64,000 nucleotides of DNA, from contig CP136067.1 of assembly GCA_032622095.1 (NCBI GenBank), positions 46,297,549 through 46,361,548 of the forward strand, given 5' to 3'. Positions 23,571-34,835 of this stretch are shown here, piece by piece. The stretch is from Siphonodentalium dalli. Lineage: Eukaryota; Mollusca; Scaphopoda; Gadilida; Siphonodentaliidae. The first letter of the stretch is position 1. Each line of letters opens with the position of its first letter. The position numbers and the translations under genes were made by a program. The notes beneath the pieces were generated by a model. The model had not been told where the DNA came from. It saw only the letters and a list, made by a program, of their open reading frames with translations, and did not search any database.

Positions 23571-23630
23571 TCTATTTCCCCATGTTTTTATCTATTTCCC
23601 CATGTTTTTATCTATTTCCCCATGTTCTTC
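23571..23630. repeat. 20-bp minisatellite, 3 units
   Basis: TCTATTTCCCCATGTTTTTA is repeated three times; the last unit diverges at its end. Confidence 0.9.
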
Positions 23631-24100
23631 TTGCTGGTGATGTTTCAGAGACTTTGATATTGTTGCACAATCACCCACTGCGAGTGTCGTGATTTCCTTT
23701 AAAATGCCACAGAATATTCGATATTAAATTTTTGCCTTTTATTACGGACTTGTATGCATGGGTCCAAATAAATATATTATACCCATGAATGCATGCACAT
23801 GCTTCATAAATACAATGAAATGATCAACCAGAGCTGATCAGGGTTGGGGTAATTTATATGAGATACAATCTATTCCGCGTATTCCGCAAATCAGACGTGC
23901 TTTCGTTCCGTATACCAGGCGCGTTGCTCATTTTGTAACTTGTTAGTTCCGGTTTTTTTTTCAGGTGCTGCCGTCTATCAGCGCCCTTGATCCAGCTTCA
24001 GTGCGCCCTGCAGCGGTACATATTCGTTGGTTTTCAGCACACTTTCTTGTAGTTGTTATCAGTGCTGCGTATCCTGCTTGAGGCCGAATGTGTATCGTCT

Positions 24101-24214
24101 GGTCCGTGCTTATTCACGGTGAAGTGTGCTGCACCTTCCTATGGAGGGATAATACATGGTCCGTGTTTATTCACAGTGAAGTGTGCCGCATCTTCATATG
24201 GAGGGATAATACAT
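24101..24214. repeat. 57-bp tandem duplication
   Basis: Two copies start at GGTCCGTG (24101 and 24158) and end at GGGATAATACAT. As 57 is a multiple of 3, one plus-strand frame reads through as a 19-residue repeat, but there is no wider coding evidence. Confidence 0.8.
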
Positions 24215-25200
24215 ATTTTCTATCTTATAACTCGTCTGGGTTGGCTCACAACCACACCAATACTTGTTTGTGATATGCCCTAAATAATAGGTTCTAGATA
24301 GTTTTATATATGATTATAGTCTGCACGTGTGCGTGGATATGAAATACAAGCCATCTATTCAATTATTAATAGTGATACTTGTTTAGGGGGTAGCAGGTAA
24401 ACAGCCCGATAGGGCTAGACCACCCCAACAATATACATCATTACCTTATTATACGTTACTGCCATTGTATAATTCATGTGTGTATTGTAAATAAATTATA
24501 TATCCTATCCTGCATAGCCCTCTTATATGCTCACACCCACATTGTCCTCGTCGGGCCTTGCGTGCTGTAGCATTTGCGCCTGCAATTTTATTTTAAATGC
24601 TTTATCCGACAATTCTGGTCGGATTGCTTGTATGGGCCCTATGCTGTAGAGTAATCGAATTACTTCTCAGCGATTTCCCGGTATTTGGTTTCTCTTCAAG
24701 GCTGAGCCCCTGTCGAATCAGTCTAAGTGCGAGCAGGTTATCTGCAGGACATAAATTTTTAGCTACCAAGAATCGAACCCCATTAGTGCGTTAGTGTCGT
24801 TCAACATCCATCGGTAAAATATTGAGTCTGTAATGTCAATACGCTATGCGTGTGTAAGGGAGAGGTGGTTTCTGACAAGGGTGATTTAGATTTGAGTATC
24901 ATATAATAATAACAAAAATTCTTTACGCCTCACACGACGCAGAAAATAGGCAACGTTTCGTTGAGGAGATCCCATTAAAGGAACATAATATATATCCTTC
25001 GAGATCAAATTTATGCCTATTGTTTTTGCCCTTGTAACGTTCCTGTGTCGAATTATAGGATGATAATTATAGGATGATGTATTATCTCATCATCATTATC
25101 ATCATCATCATCATCATCATATTGTTTAGAACAAGTCATTCGACTTTTGGTTCCGATAAACACAAATTTGTTATACATTGTGTCACAATACCTCAGTCAT
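24215..25200. other. Intergenic; (ATC)n microsatellite at 25088-25119
   Basis: No gene is recognised. The only structure seen is the short (CAT/ATC)n run. Confidence 0.5.
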
Positions 25201-25211
25201 CATATAGGTAT

Positions 25212-25503
25212 TTCAGACTGTATATTTGACAGTCTAGCTGTGATTTGAACTATGTCAGTGAAGTGGCATTGACAACGTGTTCGGGAAGTTTGTTCCAATG
25301 AACTACAACGCGATGTGTGAATAAGTACTTTCCGAAGTTCTTATTAACGGTTTTCATTTGTAGCTTGAGATTATGTCCTCTCGTATTAGAATATGTTGCT
25401 TTCTGGAAAAGTTCATCTGTGTTAACGTTATAATTGGTATGTAAGTACTGGTATGTATCTATTAGATCACCGCGCAGACGCCTGTACTTTCGCCTCTTCG
25501 GTC
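25212..25503 (-). pseudogene. LINE-A reverse transcriptase, C-terminal fragment
   Basis: The minus strand reads KRRKYRRLRGDLIDTYQYL near 25490-25436 and then TRGHNLKLQ, YLFTHRVV, HWNKLPEHVV and FKSQLD, with a stop before FKSQLD. This is the well-known C-terminal tail of CR1/L2/Rex-type non-LTR retrotransposon ORF2 proteins. It is the downstream half of the fragment at 28296-29027; the two were separated by the 2.8-kb insertion 25504-28295. Confidence 0.75.
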
Positions 25504-28295
25504 CACAGGAGCTTGGAATTTGGTCAAAACCCCTCTTTTATTGGCGGAACCACCACCCGGGACCAAAGGTCACGGAAGGAGTGAAACACGAATTTGTTGC
25601 CACCCATTTTGAACTCAACTGTATTCCTACAAAATATATTTTCACTAAAAACTTTTGGTACCTCTTACACCTTAGATGCCAATCTACAACATTCCATATG
25701 TATATTTTTCCAGTTCTTCGAAAACCTCACTTTATTTCGGTAATGCATTGTAAATTCACCAACGAACACAAATCTGCGACACCTACATCACCCGTTCTAG
25801 AATCTGAGTAGCGGAACTGGTACCGAAATATGCGGAAACTTTAAAACTATGATCCGGAGACGGATAGCATGAAAGTACCGTTTATAATTTCGAACATAGC
25901 TGCTGATTACATGTTTATTACATGACCGTACCGATACACTGATCATCATGAACTTTTTGATGGATGATAACATTGGCGTCTAGGTGGGAACGAATTATTT
26001 TGGGCTCATTTGCATAAAAACATGGCCACTGGCAGCCATCGTGGATTTAAGTGATAATACTAGATAAATCTTAATCAATAACACAACCTAGAGCCTGTGT
26101 CGATGCTCCTATATCATCACGAAATTGTTCATCGATCATGACATTGATATATAAACGACACCGAGTCATTTTGGGCTTATTTGCATGAAAACAATGGCCG
26201 CCAACAGCCATCTTGGATTTCAAAATTGCATCATTTAGCACCGTGGGCAAGAGGTCGCAGTGTTGGTCCGATCATAATTAAATTTGTCACGGAGGTTGAC
26301 ATTGACATATAGATGGGAACGAGTCATTTTGCTGTGAATTCACGTTCGTGACTAAAATGTCGACGTCATGCTCCAAAACTGACTTCGTTTATCAACTTAT
26401 ATTGGAATATAATTCGAGCATTCCAACGACATTGATCCGAAACATCAGGTTATAAATGAACTTATATCAAAACTAAATTCAAGTTGTTTTCATCCATCAA
26501 CTCAGAAAAATTAGATTAACCTGATCGTGTTCATTGAGGCTCGCCTGAATATGAAAAGCTGGCTACAAATGTGATCGCCATAGAAAAGCTGGCTACATTT
26601 GTGATCGATTAAAAAACCTGGCTACGAATGTGATCGGATCGCGGAGCCTTGTGACAATGACCCCATCAGCGAAAGTTACGTTAAGTGATGTTTTTAAAGT
26701 TTTTTGGTATTTTTGATTTTGAGAAAAACAATGCCGATGGTGGCTGGCTGTCTTGAATTTAAAAATTGAATTTCCAATTCATGAGCACAGGCTATATAAT
26801 CATACGCATAAAGCCATTCTTTGAGAGTTTTGGTACTGATTCGTTACGACACACTAGTCACGAGTGACGTATACTATTTATAGATCATGGCACCGGTACA
26901 GTTGACAATACTTATAGTTGCTTATTAAATAAAATTTATGTTAGCGAGTTTATCACTAACTCAAATTTATAAACTAGTTATTCGGTAAACCAGTTTGTAT
27001 TATATACAACTTGCAAACGCACAAATAAAACGTATACTGTGAAGAATACGCAGGTTAATTTTGTGCTCTTACATTAAAGAATCTTATTACATTTTGTTAC
27101 TGTATTTGGCATATTAATGGCGAGTTTTTGTACCCTACATTGACAAATTTGAATTTCGCGAAACTAAACACTCGTTCTATATATGCATGGCCAATATCGT
27201 TACCTAACTCAAGAAAAATGTCTTCTCTCATCAACTAAGACATATATTTGTTCGTCAGAACTAGTAAAAAACAGCATTTGATGTGGAAATAATTAAGATA
27301 TTCTGGCAACGAATCTGCACCAAAACGCACAAAGGAATCGCTTCATGCATAGGCATATATACCAGGCCTCCCCGTGAGTCTATATATCTTTTTCTTCTAC
27401 TTCGTGATATTCGACCAGTAATCAGTTGGTTGATTACTATTACTATTATATGATGGATATTTTAGGCCTATACAACGGAGCGCGACACAAGCTCCTATGA
27501 GAGAGAGAGAGAGGGAGCTAGAGAGTTTTGGTCCCCTTATGACCAATCATTGCAACCAGTAGCATTACAAAGTCAAGTAGTACATATAGGCCTACCTGTA
27601 CATAACGAACATAAAACAAGAAGAAAAAAACAATACCAGGTGATCGTGCCATAAATAGAAATAAATTAAATATGAAATATATGTACAAATTACCATTCAG
27701 TCAAATGAAGAATACATTCTTGGGTAGTCGTCATTTTCATGAGATGATAACAGCAGACACAGAAAAATACAGAAATTTCAGGAAAATGCACAAAACATCA
27801 GGATTAGATCTTCAAAAACGATCATAGTATGACGCAAACATAAACAGATTTAAGTTTTCTGGCGCCTAAGTTCGAAAACCGCACGCACTTTCAAATATTT
27901 TTGAATTTCGCGGGCTTTAAATTTAGGTTTCGATTTTATTTCGTTCCGACTTTGTTATTCCGGAAAAATGGTTTTGTGCCATTTGTCATTCAGATTCTAG
28001 AACGGGTGATGTAGGTGTCGCAGATTTATGTTCGTTGGTGAATTTACAATACATTACCGAAATAAAGTGAGGTTTTCGAAGAACTGGAAAAATATACCTA
28101 TGGAATGCTGTAGATTGGCATCTAAGGTGTAAGAGGTACCAAAAGTTTTTAGTGAAAATATATTTTTTGTAGGAATACAGTTGAGTTCAAAATGGGTGGC
28201 AACAAATTCGTGTTTCACTCCTTCCGTGACCTTTGGTCCCGGGTGGTGGTTCCGCCAATAAAAGAGGGCTTTTGACCAAATTCCAAGCTCCTGTG
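25504..28295. mobile_element. 2.8-kb DNA element with about 305-bp terminal inverted repeats
   Basis: The arms 25504-25807 and 27990-28295 are about 95% identical reverse complements, beginning CACAGGAGCTTGGAATTTGG. The flanks are TTCGGTC (25497-25503) and TTCAGTC (28296-28302), a 7-bp target duplication with one change. Removing the element and one copy restores an open LINE frame (see Findings). The interior has no transposase: it holds three degenerate repeats at 25955-26340 (TGACATTGA..., CATTTTGGGCTTATTTGCAT, ATGGCCGCCAACAGCCAT) and a 30-bp unit (GAAAAGCTGGCTACAAATGT) three times at 26553-26637. The superfamily is unknown. Confidence 0.85.
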
Positions 28296-28446
28296 TTCAG
28301 TCGAACGAGTCGATCTCTGTAGTTAAGGTGCCTGAGCTGAGATACCAGTCTGGTTGCAAGACACTTCACTTTCTCTAAATCGGTGCAATTATATTTCAAA
28401 TAAAAGTCCCATGTCGTGTTGCAATATTCAAGAATTGGTCTAACCA
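28296..28446 (-). pseudogene. LINE-A reverse transcriptase, middle fragment
   Basis: The minus strand gives MVRPILEYCNTTWD, DLEKVKCLATRLV and LNYRDRLVRL, the conserved block after the palm and thumb of CR1-like reverse transcriptases (VRPILEY...W, then EKVQ-ARLV). It is continuous in reading order with 25212-25503 downstream and 28847-29027 upstream. Confidence 0.8.
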
Positions 28447-28846
28447 TCCCTTTACCCAACAAACCGGCCAAAAACGCCTAAATAAAGCTTCAACAGCCTA
28501 AATATCTTCGGTCTGTCTCAATAGAACCATACAAATATGGATATCATTGGAACCGGTTCATTGACCACATTGTGATGGTTACAGTTATGCCCTGTGCCAT
28601 TGCATTCTCTTATATATGCGAGTCGACCATAGGTCGCCTCGCATATATAAGAGAATGCATTGGCCTAAAAAAAAAAATATATAATTTTTTCTTACATTTT
28701 TTAACAATTTTTATAATATTTGACAATTTTATCATTTTTAATGTGTTAAGCCAATGCATTCTCTTATATATGCGAGGCGACCTATGGTCGACTCGCATAT
28801 ATAAGAGAATGCATTGGCACAGGGTAAAAAAACGTTCTTTTGGGTA
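28447..28846 (-). mobile_element. MITE family TTAA-5 (piggyBac-like), copy in LINE-A
   Basis: It carries CCCTTTACCCAACAAACCGG at the left, the two 66-bp hairpins (28597-28663 and 28752-28818) and a decayed right end, GTTCTTTTGGGTAAAC. The TTAA duplications have mutated. It splits the LINE between its NTFWRL and MVRPILEY blocks. Confidence 0.8.
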
Positions 28847-29027
28847 AACGCCAAAACGTGTTCGGATCTAACAGTATGAACATTCTAATGAAGACCCCAA
28901 TGGCACGATATGCCTTATTACATATCGAGTTTATGTGAATGTCGAATTTAAGTTTGTTATCCACATTAACACATATAGCTCCTTTTCGCACGTGCATGCG
29001 CATGCGACTAAACCAGAGTGGATACAT
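28847..29027 (-). pseudogene. LINE-A reverse transcriptase, upstream fragment
   Basis: The minus strand reads VNVDNKLKFDIHINSICNKA, then IGVFIRMF, LDPNTFWRL. This is the typical LG(V/I)xVDxKLxFxxHI...K region that follows the YADD catalytic block. The catalytic part itself is absent, so the copy is 5' truncated. Confidence 0.75.
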
Positions 29028-29067
29028 ACTCTTAAGTATTGAGTGTGTGACACTTTGTATGGATCAA

Positions 29068-29536
29068 TCATATGTGACCCGCCATATCAAATCCAGTCGG
29101 AAGTCGGGATTTTTTTACCCTGTGCCAATGCATTCTCTTATATATGCGAGTCGACCATAAGTCGCCTCGCATATATAAGAGAATGCATTGGCCTAACAAT
29201 TTTTTATCATGTTTTTTAAATAAATGTTTCTTACAATTTTTAGGACATAAAATAAAAAACATCCATTACCCTGCATGGAGCCCCACACATATATAGAAGC
29301 ATATAGAAGAGTGTCGTCTGCTCATGTTTGTCTGGGGCTCTGTATGGGTGAAATTATAAAATTGATTAAGAATACAAGAACAAATTATTAAAATTGTAAA
29401 AAATTGTTAGGCCAATGCATTCTCTTATATATGCGAGGCGACCTATGGTCGACTCGCATATATAAGAGAATGCATTGGCACAGGGTAAAAAAAATCCCGA
29501 CTTCCGACTGGATTTGATATGGCGGGTCACATATGA
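29068..29536. mobile_element. 469-bp foldback element with TTAA-5-type hairpins
   Basis: The outer arms TCATATGTGACCCGCCATAT and ATATGGCGGGTCACATATGA extend as inverted repeats through GTCGGAAGTCGGGATTTTTT into the 66-bp hairpins (29126-29192 and 29412-29478). The central spacer contains CATGGAGCCCCACA and its rough mirror GGGGCTCTGTATGG. It shares the hairpin core with TTAA-5 but has different outer arms, so it is a chimera or a sister family. Confidence 0.8.
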
Positions 29537-29567
29537 CACCATAGTATATAACGTCAGCGGACAGCGC

Positions 29568-30720
29568 AGTACCTATGTTACCTCTTTATTTCTATCCATT
29601 GAAGACCCAGTTATTGCCGCAGAGGTAATCAACAACGATATTAGTCTGATTTTCGAATGGTATCAAAAATGGCTAGTGAAATTTAATCCCATGAAAACAG
29701 AATCACTTTTAGTATCATGGAAAAATAACATAATCGTCCACCCTCTCCTTCAGATGTCGGACAAGGATATTGTAGAAGTCGAAACTCACAAACATTTAGG
29801 TCTTACTTTTAACAGAGACGGTACGTGGAAAGATCATGTCACTGATATTGAAAATCGAGCCGCAAGTCGAATGTATATACTGAGGAAATATAAATTCATT
29901 CTGGACAGGAGAACTCTTGAGCGTATATACTTGTCATAATTATATCCGCCCAGTGTTGGAAAAATCCTCCTCGTTATGGGGTAATTGCTCAGTTGAAGAT
30001 GCAACCTCTCTGGAAGATATCCAGTACGAGGCTGCTAGATTAGTCACGGGAGCAACTAGAAGCTGCAGCAAACAATCACTATTACGGGAAACCGATTGGG
30101 ACTCACTATCTAGCAGGAGAGAAAAAACTAAACTTGTGCAATTTTTTTAAATGATTAGGAGAACCACGCCTTCTTACTTATATACTCTAGTTCCTGTTGA
30201 ATCTGGAAGTCTAACCAATTATAATTTCAGACAAAAGGTCCTCAGGACACCCAGAGTTTACGCGACAAGATACCAAAATTCATTTCTTCCAGCTACCGTC
30301 AAATTATGGAACAACCTTCCGCCAAAGGCGAAAGAATGTGAATCAGTCTCTGACTTTAAGAATTTTCTTTTAACCGATCGAATTATCATACCGTCATATT
30401 AGTATATAGCGTACCGAAGACCAAGTCAAATCTACCACTGTCGCCTGCGAACAAACTACAGTAACCTGAAATATGACCTGTTTTGCAATCATTTGAATAA
30501 TAGTCCATTTCGCGACTGTGGAGAATTAGAAAATGCTGAGCACTTCTTACTCCACTGTCCAATATTCGAGCGTGAAAGAGTCCGTTATTTAGCCAATCTG
30601 AATGTGAACTTGGCAGTCAAAATATTACTGTATGGGTCCGTATATATATCTTATACCAAAAATGCCGACATATTCATCGCCGTACAAAACTTCATCGACG
30701 ATACCAAACGATTTAACTGA
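29568..30720 (+). pseudogene. LINE-B ORF2 C-terminal part (RT end and CxC tail)
   Basis: The frame opens just after the expected catalytic YADD motif (TSLFLSIEDP where ADDTSLFxS is usual). It continues WLVKFNPMKTESLL, HKHLGLTF, YIRPVLEKSSSLW, EAARLVTG, then NSFLPATVKLWNNLP, and ends with CGELENAEHFLLHC, a cysteine/histidine-rich tail common in invertebrate LINEs of this type. In-frame stops near 29937 and 30150 and after 30402 break it. The 5' part is missing and the foldback 29068-29536 abuts it. It is dead; any function would need an intact copy elsewhere. Confidence 0.85.
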
Positions 30721-31543
30721 CATAATATGGTTATGAACTGTAAAGCGTGAACCAAAAGCCTACATAAAACAAAACATTGTGCTCTCGTATACTCATGCAT
30801 GCCTGAGGTGTGATTGTGTGTGTGGGGTGGACGCGCAGCTATTAGCAACGGGATAGGTTGCGGGTGCTTGTGGAACAGGCAATTCATCATTGAGACCCAA
30901 TCAAACCATGATGCAATATATATACTAAGGAAATGGCCACCTATAAGCATTTGGCTTACTGCCAAATCCTTTTCTCTAATGTTAAATTGTTAACGTCCTT
31001 ATATTATGTATTATATGTGCTATTCTTGAGAATAAAATATTGTTTACACTAAACAGGTATATTATTTATATTGTAAATACTGTTCATATATTATAATGTA
31101 TATCATTTGAATATTTATTATGTAAGTCATGTACATAAATGTATTATGTTATCTTAATACCTATGTATTATGGTTCGATAAGATTAATCGAATTAAACGA
31201 ATTGCTCTCCAGAATAGGTTTGTTTGACACATCTACCCGCGCTCCTTATATTAAAATGAAAAGACTGATATCAATTTCTCACAACCGTGAGCCTATAACG
31301 CTTTTTATTTTCAACATATCACAATAAATGACATGGCCATTTCCATAAGAAATGATAATTTGTTAATATACATGTATTAAGCAATGTACACATTGTTGTG
31401 TACTGTGTTTACATGTGTGTATGTGATGGGTCTTCCATACAGTTTACGTTATTGGTTTATTGACGCATGTGTATTATCCGTTCAAAAATGTCAGCCTCCA
31501 TGAATGCATCAAAGTTATAAATTACAACGTCCAATACGCTACA
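30721..31543. other. AT-rich DNA, possible end of a Gypsy 5' LTR
   Basis: No gene is seen. The last part, ending ...ACGCTACA at 31543 directly before a tRNA-type primer site, is likely the 3' end of an LTR. The LTR start cannot be placed because no second LTR is in the window. Confidence 0.35.
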
Positions 31544-31561
31544 TGGTGTCAGAAGAGAGAC
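31544..31561 (+). other. Primer binding site of Gypsy-like element
   Basis: TGGTGTCAGAAGAGAGAC follows a CA dinucleotide, the usual LTR end. TGGTGTCAGAAG is complementary to the 3' end of tRNA-Leu, used as primer by many Ty3/Gypsy elements. gag begins about 90 bp downstream. Confidence 0.55.
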
Positions 31562-31649
31562 GAATCCTCCTAAAGTTATTTTATATGAACGCAACAAAGA
31601 CTTGCTATACAAAATAATAGATGCTAACAGTTTTCCCGCCCAGAGAGTA

Positions 31650-31955
31650 CCATGGGAATCGAACGTAATCCTATATACGGCGGCGTGGAAACGTTTTCGC
31701 AGAATGCCGAATTATGGTTTGATGGTCCCCTTTAAAAAGCATCTGAGGCAGACAAATTTAATTACTTGATGATCAGGATCGGCGATAAGGGCCGCGATAT
31801 ATACAGTACCTTCAAGCTGACTGCCGAAGAGAAGAAAAGTTGGATGCACAATATGAGAAGTTTGAATCACATGTTCGTCCGAAATCGAATACCATCTTCA
31901 CTAGGTACAAGTTTTGGAAAAGAGCACAACAGCCAACCGAAACATTTGAGATTGA
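31650..31955 (+). pseudogene. Gypsy-like gag, N-terminal fragment
   Basis: The reading order is a METFSQNAELWF-type start (here VETFSQNAELWF), FNYLMIRIGDKGRDIYSTF, then after a frameshift YEKFESHVRPKSN, FTRYKFWKRAQQPTETFE. The (F/Y)xxRxQxxGExxxxF block is diagnostic of the gag capsid region of Ty3/Gypsy elements. A stop near 31717 and the frameshift near 31838 break it. The next part of gag resumes at 34836. Confidence 0.7.
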
Positions 31956-33423
31956 TTTAACATACATAAGAAATACAATTTTCAATGGTTGAAGATAGTG
32001 AATAAATTGTGAATTATTTTCTGCACGGAGAAGGTTAATGCATTGTAATATCAGGGAAGGTAACTCAGATATACGAAGTAGGAACGGTAACTCTATCGAG
32101 GGGTATATATATAGGACTGCATGCTGGGATATCGTCCTTTGGGTCGGACATCTTGACGCGGTGGACCCTTGCCTCAATTTTCTTTACGAACGAAGGTTTA
32201 AGAAGATAAATTTTATCTATTTATGCTGAAATGATTCATATAAATTCTAGTAAAGAGGATTGTTATGATCAATCGAGATATTATAAAGTAGCCTTTACGC
32301 AAATAAGCTACTGTTATATCAATTGATTCTCATTATTCGTAAAGGATTAATTTGATATTATCTTATTCGATTTAAGTGTGAATAGTAACTTAGTTGAATA
32401 TAACATTTAGTTTTCAAAAATGATTTGTTTTTGGAGTATAATTTACATATTGTAAGATAAATTACTTAATACATGCGAATTGTCAATAATTAAGATTCAT
32501 TTATCATTTTAGATTGGAACGTTTGCAGTGTACAGATGTTAATTAGATGTTTTCGATATAGGAATGTGCTCTTTTCGTCGATACGCGATTTAGACTTCCA
32601 TGTGTATTTGTTGGAGCTTGTCGTCAAGCAATCAACCTTGTCGGTTGAGTGTAGCAGCTATAGTGTCTGTGCGAGAGAGAGAGAGTGAGTAGATGGGCGC
32701 GAAGCGCCCGGGATGGTCGAAAAGATCGAGTGATCTTCTCCTTCACCCCACGGTTTGTTGTTGTTGGAGATATAGCACATAGAAAATAGTCATGTCTGAA
32801 CACGGCAAAAGCGGACATAATGAATTAATGTTATTTCTTTGATTGAATTGATTGGATGGATTATTTGGGGAAGATCCCACGAGCTTTAATATGGGGTGTG
32901 AGGGGTGACCCGGTGGGTCCCTTTAATATATGGTTGAGCTGAGCGTGTCATCTGGTGCGCTGAAAAAGGAGCGGGGCCCGTGTTATAATTTTAAAATAGT
33001 GTTAGTTTGTTACTTGTTTAAAAAAAACAACCAACCGCAAGGCAGAGCGTGTGATTCAATGTGATTCAATGCGCCATCATACCGCTATTCTGCTATAGCC
33101 AAATGCGCAGAGACAGTATGTTTTGTTTATTTCGTTGTTTCTGGATGGGCCGCCCTTGGAGCTTGTCGTCAAGCAATCAACCTTGTCGGTTGAGTGTAGC
33201 AGCTATAGTGTCTGTGAGTTAGCGCTGCCTTTCTTATATCATCAGTAAGATGATAGTGTATGGTCTCTGCATGTAGACCGTTATTCCCGTTGTCCAGGGA
33301 GGAATAATTTTGTGAAATTCGCTGTTAGCGAAATGTTGGAAAGCTTAGTCAGCTCAACAGTGCGATGTGATATCGTCAGTGTATCATTGGAGATGCAGAA
33401 AGTTCTGGTTGATTGGATTCATC
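31956..33423. other. Inserted, unclassified DNA with a 61-bp direct repeat
   Basis: This separates two parts of the same gag gene, so it is insertion sequence. TTGGAGCTTGTCGTCAAGCA... occurs identically for 61 bp at 32611-32671 and 33157-33217. No coding is recognised. (GA)n is at about 32672-32686. Confidence 0.5.
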
Positions 33424-33644
33424 TTAAAGGGGTACTGTATACTAAATCCGGCCATTTATAGGACCATCTCCTTTTATACTCAACAGAATATATGCAACAA
33501 ATGAATGAATTTGAGACATGGATGAGTGCAAAATACACTCAAGTGCTCTATGAATGATGCAAACAACATGGTAATTATAATGAAAATGATTTTATGGTAG
33601 ATGGTCCCACAAATGACCGGATTTGGGGTACAGTACCCCTTTAA
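33424..33644. mobile_element. MITE family TTAA-3, copy 1
   Basis: Ends TTAAAGGGGTACTGTATACT and GGGGTACAGTACCCCTTTAA; TTAA at both borders; non-coding, 221 bp. Related copies are at 36944-37142 (half) and 42397-42730. Confidence 0.85.
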
Positions 33645-33700
33645 GTTCGTCTAGGTGTGAGATGGAATTTCACGATGTGTATTCTTTGTGTATATGCATG

Positions 33701-34720
33701 TTCGAATTGAATTGAATTGTTTATTAGCAAAGTCAACATCTAAGTTGCAACATGCCATACAACTTATGTACACAACATTATACAAACAATACACAACATA
33801 CATATATATCAATAAATGAGTTCATCATATTATATGATATTGATAATAAATACAAATAATGCTAATACATTTGGGAATATGTTTTCTGAAATGGTTTCAT
33901 ATAATATTTACATTATATATAATATAATGTAATACTTGCTTCATGGTAACTTTATAAATGCTAATTTTAAGAAAATGCTCACTCTTTTCAATATACTTAT
34001 GTTAAGCAGTGACAGCAGTCTGTAGAATTTATTTCTGTTAGGGTTTTCCCAGTAATACTTCGGTATATAGGTTTCTCGCAGATCGTTGAGTTCAGTACAC
34101 AAAATAACAAAATGGTATTCATCACATACATTTTCGCCACATAACGGGCATTTCGTGTCTTTACATGTACTTTTATTCCATCTGCATTGCTCTACCGGTA
34201 GTCTGTGATTGGCTGTTCTAAATTTCAGTAAATACGTAGATAGATGAGATGGCATATATACTAAGTATCGGCTCAATCTGACAGAATCCTTTATGTTTCG
34301 ATAAAATATGGCACGGCTTGAAATAGACATATTTAGATTGCCGAAGAGGCAACATGTGTGTTGCTCTATTAATTTCGCTTTCATGTGTTTCATGTCTGTC
34401 TTGCTTAGTGGTGACTGATTCTGCCACGCACTTTCCATATTTACTTCTCGCAGAGTTTCTTTGATAAACGAAATCCATTTAATCTTGTTTTGTAGTATGG
34501 CATCACCATCATTGATATACCTGAGTAGAAGGAATACATTTTTAGCTAATTCTGATCCTTCGTGCGATACTAGTTTTGACCAATATGATATTGCTCGGCA
34601 CTTAATTTCGACCATTACGGGGTATCTCCCCAATTCTGCATATACCATGTAGTTTGGTGTGCTAGACTTCATTGTTGTGATAATTTTGCAGAATTTAAGA
34701 TGTATGGTCTCCAACAAGCA
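33701..34720 (-). mobile_element. LINE-C, 5'-truncated copy
   Basis: It contains the ORF 33941-34717, a 3' untranslated part, and a short (CAATT)n-type tail at about 33701-33719. It sits in the gag gene of the Gypsy element. Truncation at the 5' end is the normal result of target-primed reverse transcription. Confidence 0.75.
33941..34717 (-). pseudogene. LINE-C ORF2 C-terminal region, 258 codons open
   Basis: It opens with a LETIHLKFCKIITTMKSST block (usual form LExxHxxFCKxxLxxKxST) and then YAELGRYPVMVEIK, ISYWSKLV, AWQNQSPLS, LLKFRTANHRLPVE and CPLCGENVCDEYHFVILC. This is the long post-RT tail of an invertebrate and fish LINE group; the last block is a CCHC-like knuckle. It has no internal stop, so the insertion is rather young, but the reverse transcriptase domain is absent and the apparent start codon is not a real ATG. 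Confidence 0.8.
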
Positions 34721-34835
34721 TATATATGTTTCGGTGGTCTAACGTTACCACATTAAACGCGTCAATCCGACAGTAACCCACAATGGTTGTTGTTGTTGTT
34801 GTTAATTGGTCATGGGGGTTGGGCATTGTAATGCA

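Noticed and set aside
24053-24283. Secreted or repeat protein with two 19-residue repeats
   Set aside because: Explained by a 57-bp tandem duplication; the start is not an ATG and there is no wider coding evidence.
25088-25119. CRISPR-like or regulatory repeat
   Set aside because: A plain (ATC)n microsatellite.
25434-25811. 125-codon plus-strand ORF
   Set aside because: It spans the border between the LINE remnant and the inverted end of the 2.8-kb element, so it cannot be a gene.
28572-29262. ORFs with repeated QCILLYMRGDLWSTRIYKR or MHSLIYASRP peptides
   Set aside because: These are translations of the 66-bp hairpins, which happen to be open on both strands.
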